A stretch of 64,000 bases of DNA, taken from NCBI RefSeq assembly GCF_030161435.1, contig NZ_BSSV01000001.1, positions 930,001 to 994,000 of the forward strand, given 5' to 3'. Source of the DNA: Thalassotalea loyana (lineage in GTDB: Bacteria; Pseudomonadota; Gammaproteobacteria; Enterobacterales; Alteromonadaceae). A model generated the notes under the pieces. That model made no database searches. It worked only from the letters and a program-made list of their open reading frames with translations, and was not told the origin of the DNA. A program made the translations under genes and the position numbers. Of this stretch, positions 36,387 to 45,299 are shown one piece after another (the stretch's first letter is position 1; every line of letters begins with the position of its first letter).

Positions 36387-37796
36387 TTAATGGTTTTCCT
36401 GTTGGCACAAATATAAGAAATATTTAGTATCTTTATTAACCATATAACAAGAGCTTAACACAGAAGTCAGCGGTTTGGTTTGGCGTTGCTTAACTGCAAT
36501 GTAGATAGCCTGTGCTTGCTGGAGTTTCATTAACTCACTTATTTCACTGGTGACTTGGGCTTGTCCTCGAGTATAAAAGTTGCCCGAAAATGGTTTTTTT
36601 TGCCAATAAACCACTGGTACATCAACATCGATATCTTGCAGTAAATATGCCTGTGTACTCTTTTGCCAGTACCCTGAACTGACATAACTTAAAAAGCTAA
36701 CCAATAGTACTAAAGAAAGTACACTTGTGATTATCAACGAACGTTGGTTCTTTATCGTTAACGCAATAAGAATTGCGAAAGCAGGTAGTCCAGGCATGAC
36801 ATAAGCTGGAAGAATATTACCGGCTAGTGTAAACAACAACATAGGTGCAATACTAAAAGCGATAAGGTAGCTCGTTAATTCTTCAACTTTGATGTTTCTT
36901 ATTTGATTGAATGATTGTGTAGGCGCTTTGAGCAACCAAAGAATGATAAACACAGACCAAGGGCATGCCATTGCGAGCCAAAAAAGCCAAATAGTGCCTT
37001 TTGCTTCATCGTGGGCTGTACCATATAAGTCGCCGCTCCAGCCCGGTTCAATAAATCGCAAGACATGCTCGCCCCAAAGAAAGTAAGACAAGAACCCCGG
37101 TGTTGCGTGCTCTGCCATAAGATACCAAGGTAACGTCATTGCCATAAATGACATCAGTCCGAGTAACCATGGCAATGAAGTAAAGGCTCGCCAAAAGACA
37201 TTTTGATAAAGTGACCATGTCACTAGCGCTATGCCGATAATGACGACGGCCACAGGTCCTTTGATTAGCATGCCAAAGGCTAATGCCACAAAAAACACAA
37301 TCCCTGAAACTACTGATCGTGTTTTAAACTGAACCCAAAAACTTATCATGGCGAGTGTTACTGAAAGCGTTAATAACGCATCTGTCATGACCATAGCTCC
37401 ACCGACAATAAAGCCCAATGTGGAGCACAAAACGAGTGTGGTGATGACAGCGATTTCTTTGGTATAAAAGCGCTTAACAAAAATGAATGTTAGTGCCAAG
37501 GTTAATAAGGTTGCCAGAAAATGAGGCAGGCGAGCTGAAAATTCACTGACGCCCAAAATTTCGAAACTAATTGCACTTGCCCATGTGTGCATGGGCGGTT
37601 TTCCCCAAAACGGTGTTGTTTCATTGAACATTGGGGTTAGGTAATTATTCGTGTCCGCCATAATACGCGCGATATCACTATATCGGGATTCTGTTGTATC
37701 AAATAATGGGTACATACCAAGGGATAACAACCTAACCAATATCAGTGCAGTGATTAGCGCAATGAATATGCGCGTAGACGTTACAACTTGGCGCAT
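36387..37796 (-). CDS. ArnT/PMT-like glycosyltransferase family 39 membrane protein
   Basis: 469 residues with about 11-12 membrane helices and a large periplasmic loop. The N-terminal RLLSLGMYPLFDTTESRYSDIAR contains the acidic residues typical of ArnT/PMT-type enzymes. It transfers sugars from undecaprenyl-phosphate carriers to lipid A or other envelope acceptors at the periplasmic face. It overlaps the GT2 gene by one base (TAATG), giving a carrier-loading plus transfer pair. The donor sugar is not known; aminoarabinose genes (arnA/B) are not nearby. Confidence 0.88.
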   Translation of the reverse strand: MRQVVTSTRIFIALITALILVRLLSLGMYPLFDTTESRYSDIARIMADTNNYLTPMFNETTPFWGKPPMHTWASAISFEILGVSEFSARLPHFLATLLTLALTFIFVKRFYTKEIAVITTLVLCSTLGFIVGGAMVMTDALLTLSVTLAMISFWVQFKTRSVVSGIVFFVALAFGMLIKGPVAVVIIGIALVTWSLYQNVFWRAFTSLPWLLGLMSFMAMTLPWYLMAEHATPGFLSYFLWGEHVLRFIEPGWSGDLYGTAHDEAKGTIWLFWLAMACPWSVFIILWLLKAPTQSFNQIRNIKVEELTSYLIAFSIAPMLLFTLAGNILPAYVMPGLPAFAILIALTIKNQRSLIITSVLSLVLLVSFLSYVSSGYWQKSTQAYLLQDIDVDVPVVYWQKKPFSGNFYTRGQAQVTSEISELMKLQQAQAIYIAVKQRQTKPLTSVLSSCYMVNKDTKYFLYLCQQENH

Positions 37797-38815
37797 TATT
37801 TAGTCCCTCTTACACGCACAAGTTTTGATGTTTGATGACTAATTTTTTCCATAACTAGGTACACTGGGCGCTGCTTGCTCTCTGTGTATATCCTGCCAAC
37901 ATATTCGCCCAGTAATCCTATTGCCATAAGTTGGGCGCCACCTAGCCATAATTGAATTAGCATTAGGGAAGGGTATCCAGCAACATCTATTTGAAAGAAA
38001 AGTGATTTCAATAAGATAAAGGCGCTGTAAATGAATGCAGACAAGGAAACGATACCGCCTAACCAGGTTGCTATTTTTAAAGGTTTGACACTAAATGAGG
38101 TGATACCCGATAGCCCGAGTTGAATAAGTTGGAGAAATGACCACTTGGTTTCGCCTGCAACACGTTCGGGACGATCAAATTCGATAAAAGTCTGCTTGTA
38201 GCCTGGCCATGCCATAATGCCCTTCATGTAGCGGTTTTTCTCAGGTAGTTTGTTAATGTCATCTATTACTCGGCGTGAAAGTAAGCGAAAATCACCGACA
38301 TCAGTAGCTATGTCGACATCTGAGAGTTTGTTGAGTAATCGATAGTAAACATGAGCGCTTAGTTTCTTTAGGTAGGATTCACCAGCTCTATCTTTTCGGC
38401 GCATATTCACAACATCAAAACCTTGGCGCCACATATCGAGCATTTGAGGAATTAATGCTGGAGGATCTTGTAAGTCAGCATCAAGCAAAATGGCTGAATC
38501 ACCTTTGCATAACTCTAATCCTGCGGTCATGGCCGCTTCTTTGCCAAAGTTTCGACTCAGGTTAATCAGCTCAACATTGGCATGTGTACAATCCAAGGCC
38601 TGCATTATTGCCCAGCTATTGTCTTTACTACCATCATTAATATAAACGATTTCAACAGTATCATTGGCTAGCAAAGCAAGTGTTTGCGTCAGTTCATGAT
38701 GAAATTTTGCTAGCATTTCTTGTTCATTATAAACAGGAACAATGATTGACAAGGTGATCTGTTCAGCCACTGTTGGGGGCTCTTGATAAGATGATACAGG
38801 TGTGACTAATTGCAT
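37796..38815 (-). CDS. ArnC/GtrB-like polyprenyl-phosphate glycosyltransferase (GT2)
   Basis: 339 residues. A GT2 (GT-A) domain at 20-240 has SIIVPVYNEQEM, the DXD-type DADLQDP motif and a segment RNFGKEAAMTAG. Two membrane helices follow (about 245-265 and 280-305). It loads a sugar from a nucleotide donor onto undecaprenyl phosphate. It is the first gene of the operon with the GT39 gene and is divergent from gtrA. Together these three have the roles of loader, flippase and transferase. Confidence 0.92.
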   Translation of the reverse strand: MQLVTPVSSYQEPPTVAEQITLSIIVPVYNEQEMLAKFHHELTQTLALLANDTVEIVYINDGSKDNSWAIMQALDCTHANVELINLSRNFGKEAAMTAGLELCKGDSAILLDADLQDPPALIPQMLDMWRQGFDVVNMRRKDRAGESYLKKLSAHVYYRLLNKLSDVDIATDVGDFRLLSRRVIDDINKLPEKNRYMKGIMAWPGYKQTFIEFDRPERVAGETKWSFLQLIQLGLSGITSFSVKPLKIATWLGGIVSLSAFIYSAFILLKSLFFQIDVAGYPSLMLIQLWLGGAQLMAIGLLGEYVGRIYTESKQRPVYLVMEKISHQTSKLVRVRGTK

Positions 38816-38860
38816 AGGGAATATTACCTCAAGATAAAGTTGTCGCTATTGTCTGTGAGG

Positions 38861-38908
38861 CAATGTCGAAAAAATGTCTCAAAAAATCGTGACGTTTTTT
38901 CGACATCG
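38861..38908. promoter_or_regulatory. Large inverted repeat between divergent GT2 and gtrA genes
   Basis: Two 20-bp arms (GTGACGTTTTTTCGACATCG on the plus strand, and a 17/20 match on the minus strand) face each other across 8 A/T-rich bases; the outer 12 bases ATGTCGAAAAAA/TTTTTTCGACAT pair exactly. The placement in the shared promoter region suggests a binding site for a dimeric regulator that co-controls both directions. Confidence 0.5.
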
Positions 38909-38948
38909 GCATCGATAAACTGTTGTTTATTTATAAATTAGTGGTTTG

Positions 38949-39317
38949 ATGAAAGAAATTTATCGCTTTGCCATAGTTGGAGGCGGTGGCTTTATTGTTG
39001 ATGCGTTGTGTTTTTATGGAATCTCATTATATTTTGACATGAATATCGTGGTCGTCCGCACGTTGGCATTTTGTGTTGCTATGATAGTAACGTGGCTAGG
39101 TAATCGCTATTTTACGTTTCACGCGTCCAGCCGCGTTAATGCGCTTCGTCAATTCATGAAGCATGCACTGACAGCCAGCAGCTCTTTTCTATTGAATTTG
39201 ATAGGATTTATGGTGGTGTTAAAGGCAACCAATCTGGTGTCGGTTGCCTTTATCGTTGGTGTCTCGATTGCGTTTGTTAGCAATTACGCGGTTTCAAAAT
39301 CAAAAGTCTTTGTTTGA
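38949..39317 (+). CDS. GtrA-family membrane flippase
   Basis: A 122-residue GtrA-like protein with four membrane helices (about 4-25, 33-53, 72-92, 98-118). The family moves undecaprenyl-linked sugars across the inner membrane and is usually partnered with GtrB. The ATG at 38949 is preferred over the TTG one codon earlier. It is divergent from the GT2/GT39 operon, and it converges on the cfa-like gene 8 bases away. Confidence 0.9.
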   Translation: MKEIYRFAIVGGGGFIVDALCFYGISLYFDMNIVVVRTLAFCVAMIVTWLGNRYFTFHASSRVNALRQFMKHALTASSSFLLNLIGFMVVLKATNLVSVAFIVGVSIAFVSNYAVSKSKVFV

Positions 39318-39325
39318 AAGTTGAT

Positions 39326-40570
39326 TTAAAAACTTGGCTTTCTTGCAACTAGGTGCACGGTTGAAGTCGCTCTTTCTAAAAACGCACCTTCGCAATATGC
39401 AAAATAATATAGCCATAAGCGCTTAAAGTTATCGTCATAACCGTGTTTATTGATTTCAGACCAGTTTGCTAAAAAGTTATCACGCCAGTGCGCGAGTGTT
39501 TTTGCGTAATCTAAACCAATATCGTCGAGCTGTTCAATGACCATATTGGTATGTTGGCAAATTTGCTGTGAAAGTAGGGTAATCGACGGTAAAAAGCCAC
39601 CAGGAAAAATATAGCGTTGAATAAAGTCCACGTTATGCAGGTAATGATCTAAACGTTGGTCTGCAATCGTTATTGCTTGTATTAACATTTTGCCGTTTGG
39701 TTTTACAAGCGAATGGCATTGTTCGAAAAAGCTTTGCATGTACTCGTAACCAACGGCTTCGATCATTTCGATAGAAACAAGCTTGTCGTATTGGCCTTCA
39801 AGATTGCGATAATCTTCTTTGAGTAGCGTAACAAGATGCCCTAGGCCGGCTTGCTCTACTTGTGTTTTAGCATAGTCGTACTGTTCTTCCGAAATTGTTG
39901 TTGTCGTTACTCGGCAACCATAGTTTTTCGCCATATGGACAGCAAGGCCACCCCAACCAGTACCTATCTCAACAACGTGATCTTTGTCCGTTAGCTCCAG
40001 CCTTTGACAGATGGTATCGAGTTTATGCACTTGTGCCTGCTCGAGTGTTGCGTCTGATGATGGGTAGATAGCCGAAGAATACATCATGGTCTTGTCTAGG
40101 AAGCGTGTGTACAGTTCATTGCCAAGGTCGTAATGAGCAACAATATTTTTTTTGGAACCAGAATGAGAATTTCGGTTTAATCGGTGGAAAATGTGGTTCT
40201 TTATTTTACTCAATAACGATTTTTTACTGTCAATGTTGTCGGTGACTTGTTGTGCTCTTGCGAATATTCTGATGACATCGGTAAGGTTAGGGCTGTGCCA
40301 CTTATGCTCAATAAATGCTTCAGCTACCCCAATGCTTCCGCCTTTGACGAAATCGACATATGCGCTTGCATCTTTAATATAAATTTTACCAATGAGAGGG
40401 CTTTTTCCTCCCTCGTTTCGCTTGTTGCCAAAGGTGTGAACTGTATTCCCTTCAACGATTTCCACGCAATCGCTTTGTAACTTGCTTAGTGCGTTAAAAA
40501 CCAAGTCACGACAGCGCTTAGCTAGCCAATTTAGTTTAGTATTGGGTTGTATATTCGCGATGGATTCCAT
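39326..40570 (-). CDS. Cyclopropane-fatty-acyl-phospholipid synthase family methyltransferase
   Basis: A 414-residue SAM-dependent enzyme acting on unsaturated acyl chains of phospholipids. The SAM-binding motif VEIGTGWGG is at about 195-203; the N-terminal about 120 residues are the lipid-binding domain of CFA synthases, and AHYDLGNELY plus the SIEMIEAVG segment are family-typical. It is the last gene of the ECF-sigma locus, 15 bases after the DUF1365 gene. It may make cyclopropane or methylated fatty acids; in Rhodobacter a relative (UfaM) methylates acyl chains for furan fatty acids, so both readings stand. Confidence 0.92.
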   Translation of the reverse strand: MESIANIQPNTKLNWLAKRCRDLVFNALSKLQSDCVEIVEGNTVHTFGNKRNEGGKSPLIGKIYIKDASAYVDFVKGGSIGVAEAFIEHKWHSPNLTDVIRIFARAQQVTDNIDSKKSLLSKIKNHIFHRLNRNSHSGSKKNIVAHYDLGNELYTRFLDKTMMYSSAIYPSSDATLEQAQVHKLDTICQRLELTDKDHVVEIGTGWGGLAVHMAKNYGCRVTTTTISEEQYDYAKTQVEQAGLGHLVTLLKEDYRNLEGQYDKLVSIEMIEAVGYEYMQSFFEQCHSLVKPNGKMLIQAITIADQRLDHYLHNVDFIQRYIFPGGFLPSITLLSQQICQHTNMVIEQLDDIGLDYAKTLAHWRDNFLANWSEINKHGYDDNFKRLWLYYFAYCEGAFLERATSTVHLVARKPSF

Positions 40571-40585
40571 AAATTCCTCGGATAC

Positions 40586-41347
40586 TTATTGTTCGCTATT
40601 TTTGGTTTGATACGGAACGAAAGGAATTCGTTTGGCGAATAATTTGAGGGCTTGATAATAAATGCCCGCAACAATTTTTAACGACATGTGTGGTAACGTA
40701 CACCATACATTTAACAAATTCTTTTTCGAAAAAGCCACGCGTTGCATCGCAAGCGTTGCATCAAAAACCTTCTCTTTTTCTTCGTGTGTTATGTTTTCAA
40801 TGTGAACAAGTAACTGCTCATTATTGTTTTGTGGAGGTTTGACACGCCAATGGTATTGCATCGCTAGATCTAAAAATGGCGAAACATGAAAAGACTTTTC
40901 CGTTGGCATTGTCTCTATCATATCCACTAAATAGTAATGACGCTTATTCCAAGGTGTATTGCTTACTTCGACTAACATATAGCGACAATTGTCATTTTCA
41001 TCGTAGCAGAAGAAAAAATTAGCAGGGCTAAAATATAAGCCAAAACATCGAGCTTGAACAAGCATAACCACCTTGTTGCCCTGCCAGATACCACCTAAGG
41101 AGTTCACTTTTGAAGTAATACGCTCCTTGAGGTTGCCTGGTTCACCTTTTAGGTAATCTTTTTCCACGACGCGTATTGGCTTGTACCATTGGGTACCAAG
41201 AATACCTTGGTTTATGTCGCCTTGAAGTACCTCATCAACATCAAGTGCAAGCATGTAAAGGCGATAGTTGAAGGCATTTTTCGCAGGAAAATACCTACGA
41301 TGCCTAACATTTCCTTGGTAAATTGCACTTTGACTACGAATACTCAT
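40586..41347 (-). CDS. DUF1365 family protein
   Basis: A 253-residue protein of the DUF1365 family (SAIYQGNVRHRRYFPAKNAFNYRLYMLALDVDE at the start; CFGLYFSPANFFFCYD; PTEKSFHVSPFLD). The family is consistently found with FAD oxidoreductases and CFA-like methyltransferases in photo-oxidative stress loci, as here. Its enzymatic role is not established in what I know. It lies 9 bases after the FAD oxidoreductase. Confidence 0.92.
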   Translation of the reverse strand: MSIRSQSAIYQGNVRHRRYFPAKNAFNYRLYMLALDVDEVLQGDINQGILGTQWYKPIRVVEKDYLKGEPGNLKERITSKVNSLGGIWQGNKVVMLVQARCFGLYFSPANFFFCYDENDNCRYMLVEVSNTPWNKRHYYLVDMIETMPTEKSFHVSPFLDLAMQYHWRVKPPQNNNEQLLVHIENITHEEKEKVFDATLAMQRVAFSKKNLLNVWCTLPHMSLKIVAGIYYQALKLFAKRIPFVPYQTKNSEQ

Positions 41348-41356
41348 TCTAATCGC

Positions 41357-42619
41357 CTACAAATGACAATCGAATCGTTTTGCAACGTCAACAGCACTTC
41401 GAACGCCATCTTCATGGAATCCATTGTACCAATAGGCGCCCGCGAAATGGGTATTGTTCAAGCCGCAAATTTGAGATCTTTTTTGCTGTGCTTGCATTGA
41501 CTCGATACTAAAAATTGGGTGGTGATAAATAAACTTTCTTAGTACTTTTTCAGAGGCTATTGCTTCACTTTGGTTAAGCGTTACACAAAACGTCGTGTCG
41601 CTTTGTAGCCCTTGTAAAATATTCATGTTGTAAGTCACACTCGCAGGCTTTGATCTATCGTTGACTAACTGATAGTTCCAACTTGCCCATGCCGCTCTAC
41701 GTTTTGGCAACAATTGTGTGTCTGTGTGAAGTACGACTTCATTTTCACTGTATGGCATTGCGCCGAGTACTTCTTGTTCTGCTGGGGTTCTATCATCGAG
41801 TAATTTCAACGCTTGGTCTGAGTGACAAGCTAACACTATCTCATCAAACTCATCGACTTTAACTTCGCTGTTTACCTCGTGGTGAACGAACACTTTTTCG
41901 TCTCGTCGCTCAATTCTTAGCAGCTTTGTGTTGAGTTTAATATTGTCTTTAAACGGCTCGATTAATGGCGTTATGTAACTGCGAGAGCCTTTAGGGATTA
42001 CATACCATTGTGGTCTATCCGTGATATTTAATAGGCCGTGATTATGAAAGAACTGAACAAAAAACTTAAACTGGAATTGGTTCATTTGATCGATAGAGCT
42101 AGACCAAATTGCAGCGCCCATAGGCAAAATGTAATGCTGCGCGAAGAAATCACTGAAATTATTCTGTGATAAAAACTCCCCGAGGGTAAGTTGCTCATCA
42201 TAGTTATTTTGTTCGTATACTGATTTGCACGCTTTGTTAAAGCGGACAATTTGTCTAATCAGATGCCAAAATTTAGGCCTTAATATGTTGCGTCGTTGTG
42301 CGAATAAGGTGTTTAAGTTATGGCCGTTATATTCTAATCCAGTTTGCGTATTGTGAACCGAGAAACTCATTTCTGTTTCTTGTTTGTTCATACCAAGCTT
42401 GGCGAGTAGTTTTAGAAAATTCGGATAAGTCTTATCATTAAAAACGATAAATCCAGTATCTATCGCATAATCTCGTCCTTGGTACTCGACGTCAACGGTC
42501 GCTGTGTGGCCACCAATATAATCGTTTTGTTCAAATACTGTCACATTGTGTTTTTGCGACAGTAAATGAGCGCTTGTCAAACCGGCAATGCCGGAGCCAA
42601 TAATGGCGATATTCTTCAT
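41357..42619 (-). CDS. FAD-dependent amine-oxidase-like oxidoreductase
   Basis: 420 residues. The N-terminal Rossmann FAD-binding motif is IGSGIAGLTSAHLLSQ followed by VFEQNDYIGGH. The middle shows GAAIWSSSIDQM and the C-terminus GLNNTHFAGAYW with the second FAD contact. It overlaps the SDR gene by 4 bases. In such loci it acts with the CFA-like enzyme and DUF1365 protein on membrane lipids; an acyl-chain desaturase-like function similar to UfaD is possible but not proven by the sequence. Confidence 0.91.
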   Translation of the reverse strand: MKNIAIIGSGIAGLTSAHLLSQKHNVTVFEQNDYIGGHTATVDVEYQGRDYAIDTGFIVFNDKTYPNFLKLLAKLGMNKQETEMSFSVHNTQTGLEYNGHNLNTLFAQRRNILRPKFWHLIRQIVRFNKACKSVYEQNNYDEQLTLGEFLSQNNFSDFFAQHYILPMGAAIWSSSIDQMNQFQFKFFVQFFHNHGLLNITDRPQWYVIPKGSRSYITPLIEPFKDNIKLNTKLLRIERRDEKVFVHHEVNSEVKVDEFDEIVLACHSDQALKLLDDRTPAEQEVLGAMPYSENEVVLHTDTQLLPKRRAAWASWNYQLVNDRSKPASVTYNMNILQGLQSDTTFCVTLNQSEAIASEKVLRKFIYHHPIFSIESMQAQQKRSQICGLNNTHFAGAYWYNGFHEDGVRSAVDVAKRFDCHL

Positions 42620-43362
42620 TTAGTTAGCCTCGATGATGCAAAAGCCTGCCACCAACGTGAAGGCAATAATGAAAATGTGTGAAGTAGTAAAGTCAGTTTT
42701 TTAGGAAATTGAAGATAGCGTTTACGTTTTTTCACCCCCTCGTAAATGCGCACTGCAGCTTCTTCACTACTAATTAAAAATGGCATATCAAAGTCGTTTT
42801 TGTCGGTCAGAGGTGTTTTGATAAAACCGGGATGAACTAAGGTGACGTCGATACGGTGTTTAGCTAGATCAATCGCTAATGAATTAGCTAAATAATCTAC
42901 CCCTGCTTTTGATGCACCATATGCTTGTGCCTTAGGAAAGGGGACTAAACTAGCGCTTGAGCTAACAAACACCAGTTGAGGGTTACCTGCGTCTGGTGTT
43001 TTGGCCGGCGTTAGCTTGACAAGAAAGTTCGCCAGCATAGTTCCCATGCTTTTCAAGTTGACGTCGATAATTCTATCAAACAAGTCATCATCAAAGCGGA
43101 TAGGGTCTTCGATGTACAAACAATCTCCAGCGTTAAGAATAATGATATCAAGCATGTTTACTTGTGCACTGGCTGATGCGACTTGCGCTTTGTTGGTCAC
43201 GTCAAAGATTAACGGCGTAATATTGCCATATTCCGCTTGTAGCGCCTTTAAAGCTTCCTCGTTACGGCCACAAGCAAACACCTCATTTCCCGCTTTAGCG
43301 TATTGCTTGGCAAGTGAGAGCCCAATACCCGAACTGGCGCCAGTGATTAGTACTTTTTTCAC
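42616..43362 (-). CDS. Short-chain dehydrogenase/reductase
   Basis: A 248-residue classical SDR: NAD(P)-binding motif TGASSGIG at 7-14, NAG motif (LNAGDCLY), catalytic Ser in VFVSSSAS, and the YxxxK pair in AYGASKAG. The substrate is unknown. It is a member of the ECF-sigma/ChrR operon, overlapping the next gene by 4 bases on both sides, which makes co-translation very likely. Confidence 0.93.
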   Translation of the reverse strand: MKKVLITGASSGIGLSLAKQYAKAGNEVFACGRNEEALKALQAEYGNITPLIFDVTNKAQVASASAQVNMLDIIILNAGDCLYIEDPIRFDDDLFDRIIDVNLKSMGTMLANFLVKLTPAKTPDAGNPQLVFVSSSASLVPFPKAQAYGASKAGVDYLANSLAIDLAKHRIDVTLVHPGFIKTPLTDKNDFDMPFLISSEEAAVRIYEGVKKRKRYLQFPKKLTLLLHTFSLLPSRWWQAFASSRLTK

Positions 43363-43853
43363 GATTGTGCTCGCTGTTTGATGTAGCGGATAATGCGTCC
43401 CATTAACGGGATATGTTCATAGACCATAGCGCCTACATCTACATAATCTCTGTGATAAATAACACGCCCTTGTTCGCCAATAAGCTTTGTGTGCCCTTCA
43501 ACCGTAATCGGTTTTGCCCCGTTGAGGCGTTTATGAATAAATGTCATTCGCCAATATACGGCTGCCTTGTTATCTTGGTGAATCACTTCGTCAATGTCGA
43601 ATTGGCAACTGATAAGATTCGTATACAGGTTATCGAAATAGCTCCTGAGATCGTCTAGGCCAACAACAAGATGCATCGGGTCTTTAAAGGTGACCTGAGG
43701 ATGATAAACCTGCGTCAGCAGCTCTAAATTATCAGTGCCTAATCTCTGATAAATATCAATAAATTGACTAAGCCAGTCCGGGTATGGGGATACATGACCA
43801 TTGGATTGTCCATTTACGACGATGTTCGGTTGAAAGTTACTCGTATTTTCCAT
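43359..43853 (-). CDS. NTF2-like (SnoaL) family protein
   Basis: 164 residues with the cone-shaped NTF2-like fold: YQRLGTDNLELLTQVYHPQVTFKDPMH, then beta strands ending in YRDYVDVG. Such proteins can be enzymes or ligand-binding proteins; no catalytic Asp/His set can be assigned. It lies 3 bases after photolyase and overlaps the SDR by 4 bases, so it belongs to the photo-oxidative stress operon. Confidence 0.85.
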   Translation of the reverse strand: MENTSNFQPNIVVNGQSNGHVSPYPDWLSQFIDIYQRLGTDNLELLTQVYHPQVTFKDPMHLVVGLDDLRSYFDNLYTNLISCQFDIDEVIHQDNKAAVYWRMTFIHKRLNGAKPITVEGHTKLIGEQGRVIYHRDYVDVGAMVYEHIPLMGRIIRYIKQRAQS

Positions 43854-43856
43854 AGT

Positions 43857-45242
43857 TTATCGCGTATATTGTTTGTAAAAATCTAGCGCTTTCAATCGGG
43901 CTTGTTTGTGCTCAACGATTGCTGGCCAATAAATATCTAAATGATTTTCCGCAATATAGTCATGTGGAAAATGAATTTTTTTGTCTGGAATATCAGACAA
44001 TTCTGGTAAATATTTACGGATAAATTTTCCTGTGGGATCAAACTTTTCACTTTGGCTGATTGGGTTGAAAACCCTAAAATAGGGTTGTGCATCACAGCCT
44101 GTACCAGCAGACCATTGCCAACCACCATTGTTTGCTGCAAAGTCACCGTCAACGAGTTTAGTCATGAAATAATGCTCGCCAATACGCCAGTCAACTAATA
44201 GGTGCTTAGTCAAAAAGCTCGCTACAATCATTCTTAGGCGATTGTGCATCCACCCTGTTTGATTAAGTTGTCTCATTGCGGCGTCAACAATTGGGTATCC
44301 CGTTCTGCCTTGCTTCCATGCTTCAATGTGCTCTACTTTATTGTGCCATGGCAAATCGTCATACTTGTCATTGAAGTTAGTATGTTTGATGAGATCAGGG
44401 AAGTGCCATAATAAATGGCGGTAAAACTCGCGCCAAATTAACTCATTTAACCAGCTAAAAGCTTGCGAGGGTTGCTGATGTAGGATATCGGGGTAGCTGT
44501 TTTGCAGCAATGCTAGCAGGTAACGTGGACTAATTGCACCAATACTTAAATAAGCAGAAAGTCCTGAAGTACCTTTGATTCCCGGGATATCTCTTTGGTC
44601 GTGATATTTATCTATTTTGGTTTGCAAAAACTCGGGAATAACGACAGCTTCAACATCCGTCGATAGTGGCCATTTACTCGAGTCTTGGCGAGTGATTTCC
44701 GGTAAAATGGGTTCAACTTCGTGCTCGTTAAACGATACAGACTCCTGTTTCGCTATGTAACTGAAACCATTATTTAATACGTAATTTAGCCAAGCCTTTT
44801 TAAAGGGAGTAAACACTTTAAACATAGCGCCTGAGTTGTTTCGAACTAAGCCTTTAGGGACGATAACATCCCCTTCAAATGCCATGATATTGATGCCAAG
44901 TTGTTTGAGTTTTTCGTCTCGATTACGCTCTCGTAACTCAAGCTCTTGATTAACAATTACTTGATTGCTTTGTATAGACTCAAGGTGGGTTAAAATAGTA
45001 TCGATCTGACTGTTGTAGTCGCTCCCGTGAATGATGGTTAAATCGATCCCTAATTGTTTCAGCTGTGCATCTAACAGGGCTACATGGCGAAGAATTAAAT
45101 CGACTTTAATTGGCGCCATGTGATGTTTCGACCATTCTTCAGGTGTCGCGATAAAGACTGCTTGTGTAACACCATGCGCTAGCGCATAGGCTACGGCAGG
45201 ATTGTCGTGGACACGAAGATCATTTCTAAACCACAATAACAA
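43857..45242 (-). CDS. phrB: Deoxyribodipyrimidine photolyase
   Basis: A 461-residue light-dependent repair enzyme for cyclobutane pyrimidine dimers. The N-terminal alpha/beta domain starts LLWFRNDLRVHDNPA (antenna-binding type). The FAD domain shows LNELIWREFYRH, NRLRMIVASFLTKHLLVDWR and the active-site stretch NNGGWQWSAGTGCDAQPYFR with its electron-transfer Trp residues. It is part of the sigma/ChrR locus. A hairpin lies just before its start. Confidence 0.97.
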   Translation of the reverse strand: MLLWFRNDLRVHDNPAVAYALAHGVTQAVFIATPEEWSKHHMAPIKVDLILRHVALLDAQLKQLGIDLTIIHGSDYNSQIDTILTHLESIQSNQVIVNQELELRERNRDEKLKQLGINIMAFEGDVIVPKGLVRNNSGAMFKVFTPFKKAWLNYVLNNGFSYIAKQESVSFNEHEVEPILPEITRQDSSKWPLSTDVEAVVIPEFLQTKIDKYHDQRDIPGIKGTSGLSAYLSIGAISPRYLLALLQNSYPDILHQQPSQAFSWLNELIWREFYRHLLWHFPDLIKHTNFNDKYDDLPWHNKVEHIEAWKQGRTGYPIVDAAMRQLNQTGWMHNRLRMIVASFLTKHLLVDWRIGEHYFMTKLVDGDFAANNGGWQWSAGTGCDAQPYFRVFNPISQSEKFDPTGKFIRKYLPELSDIPDKKIHFPHDYIAENHLDIYWPAIVEHKQARLKALDFYKQYTR

Positions 45243-45262
45243 AATACTTCCTCTAAAATGTT

Positions 45263-45288
45263 AAAAGCCTACCCGAAGGTAAGCTTTT
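45263..45288. terminator. Hairpin between ybgA-like gene and phrB
   Basis: AAAAGC-CTACC and GGTA-AGCTTTT pair across a short CGAA loop with one mismatch. It may be a weak or attenuating terminator for the genes before phrB; an unpaired start follows 20 bases on. Confidence 0.45.
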
Positions 45289-45299
45289 ATGTCGTTGGT

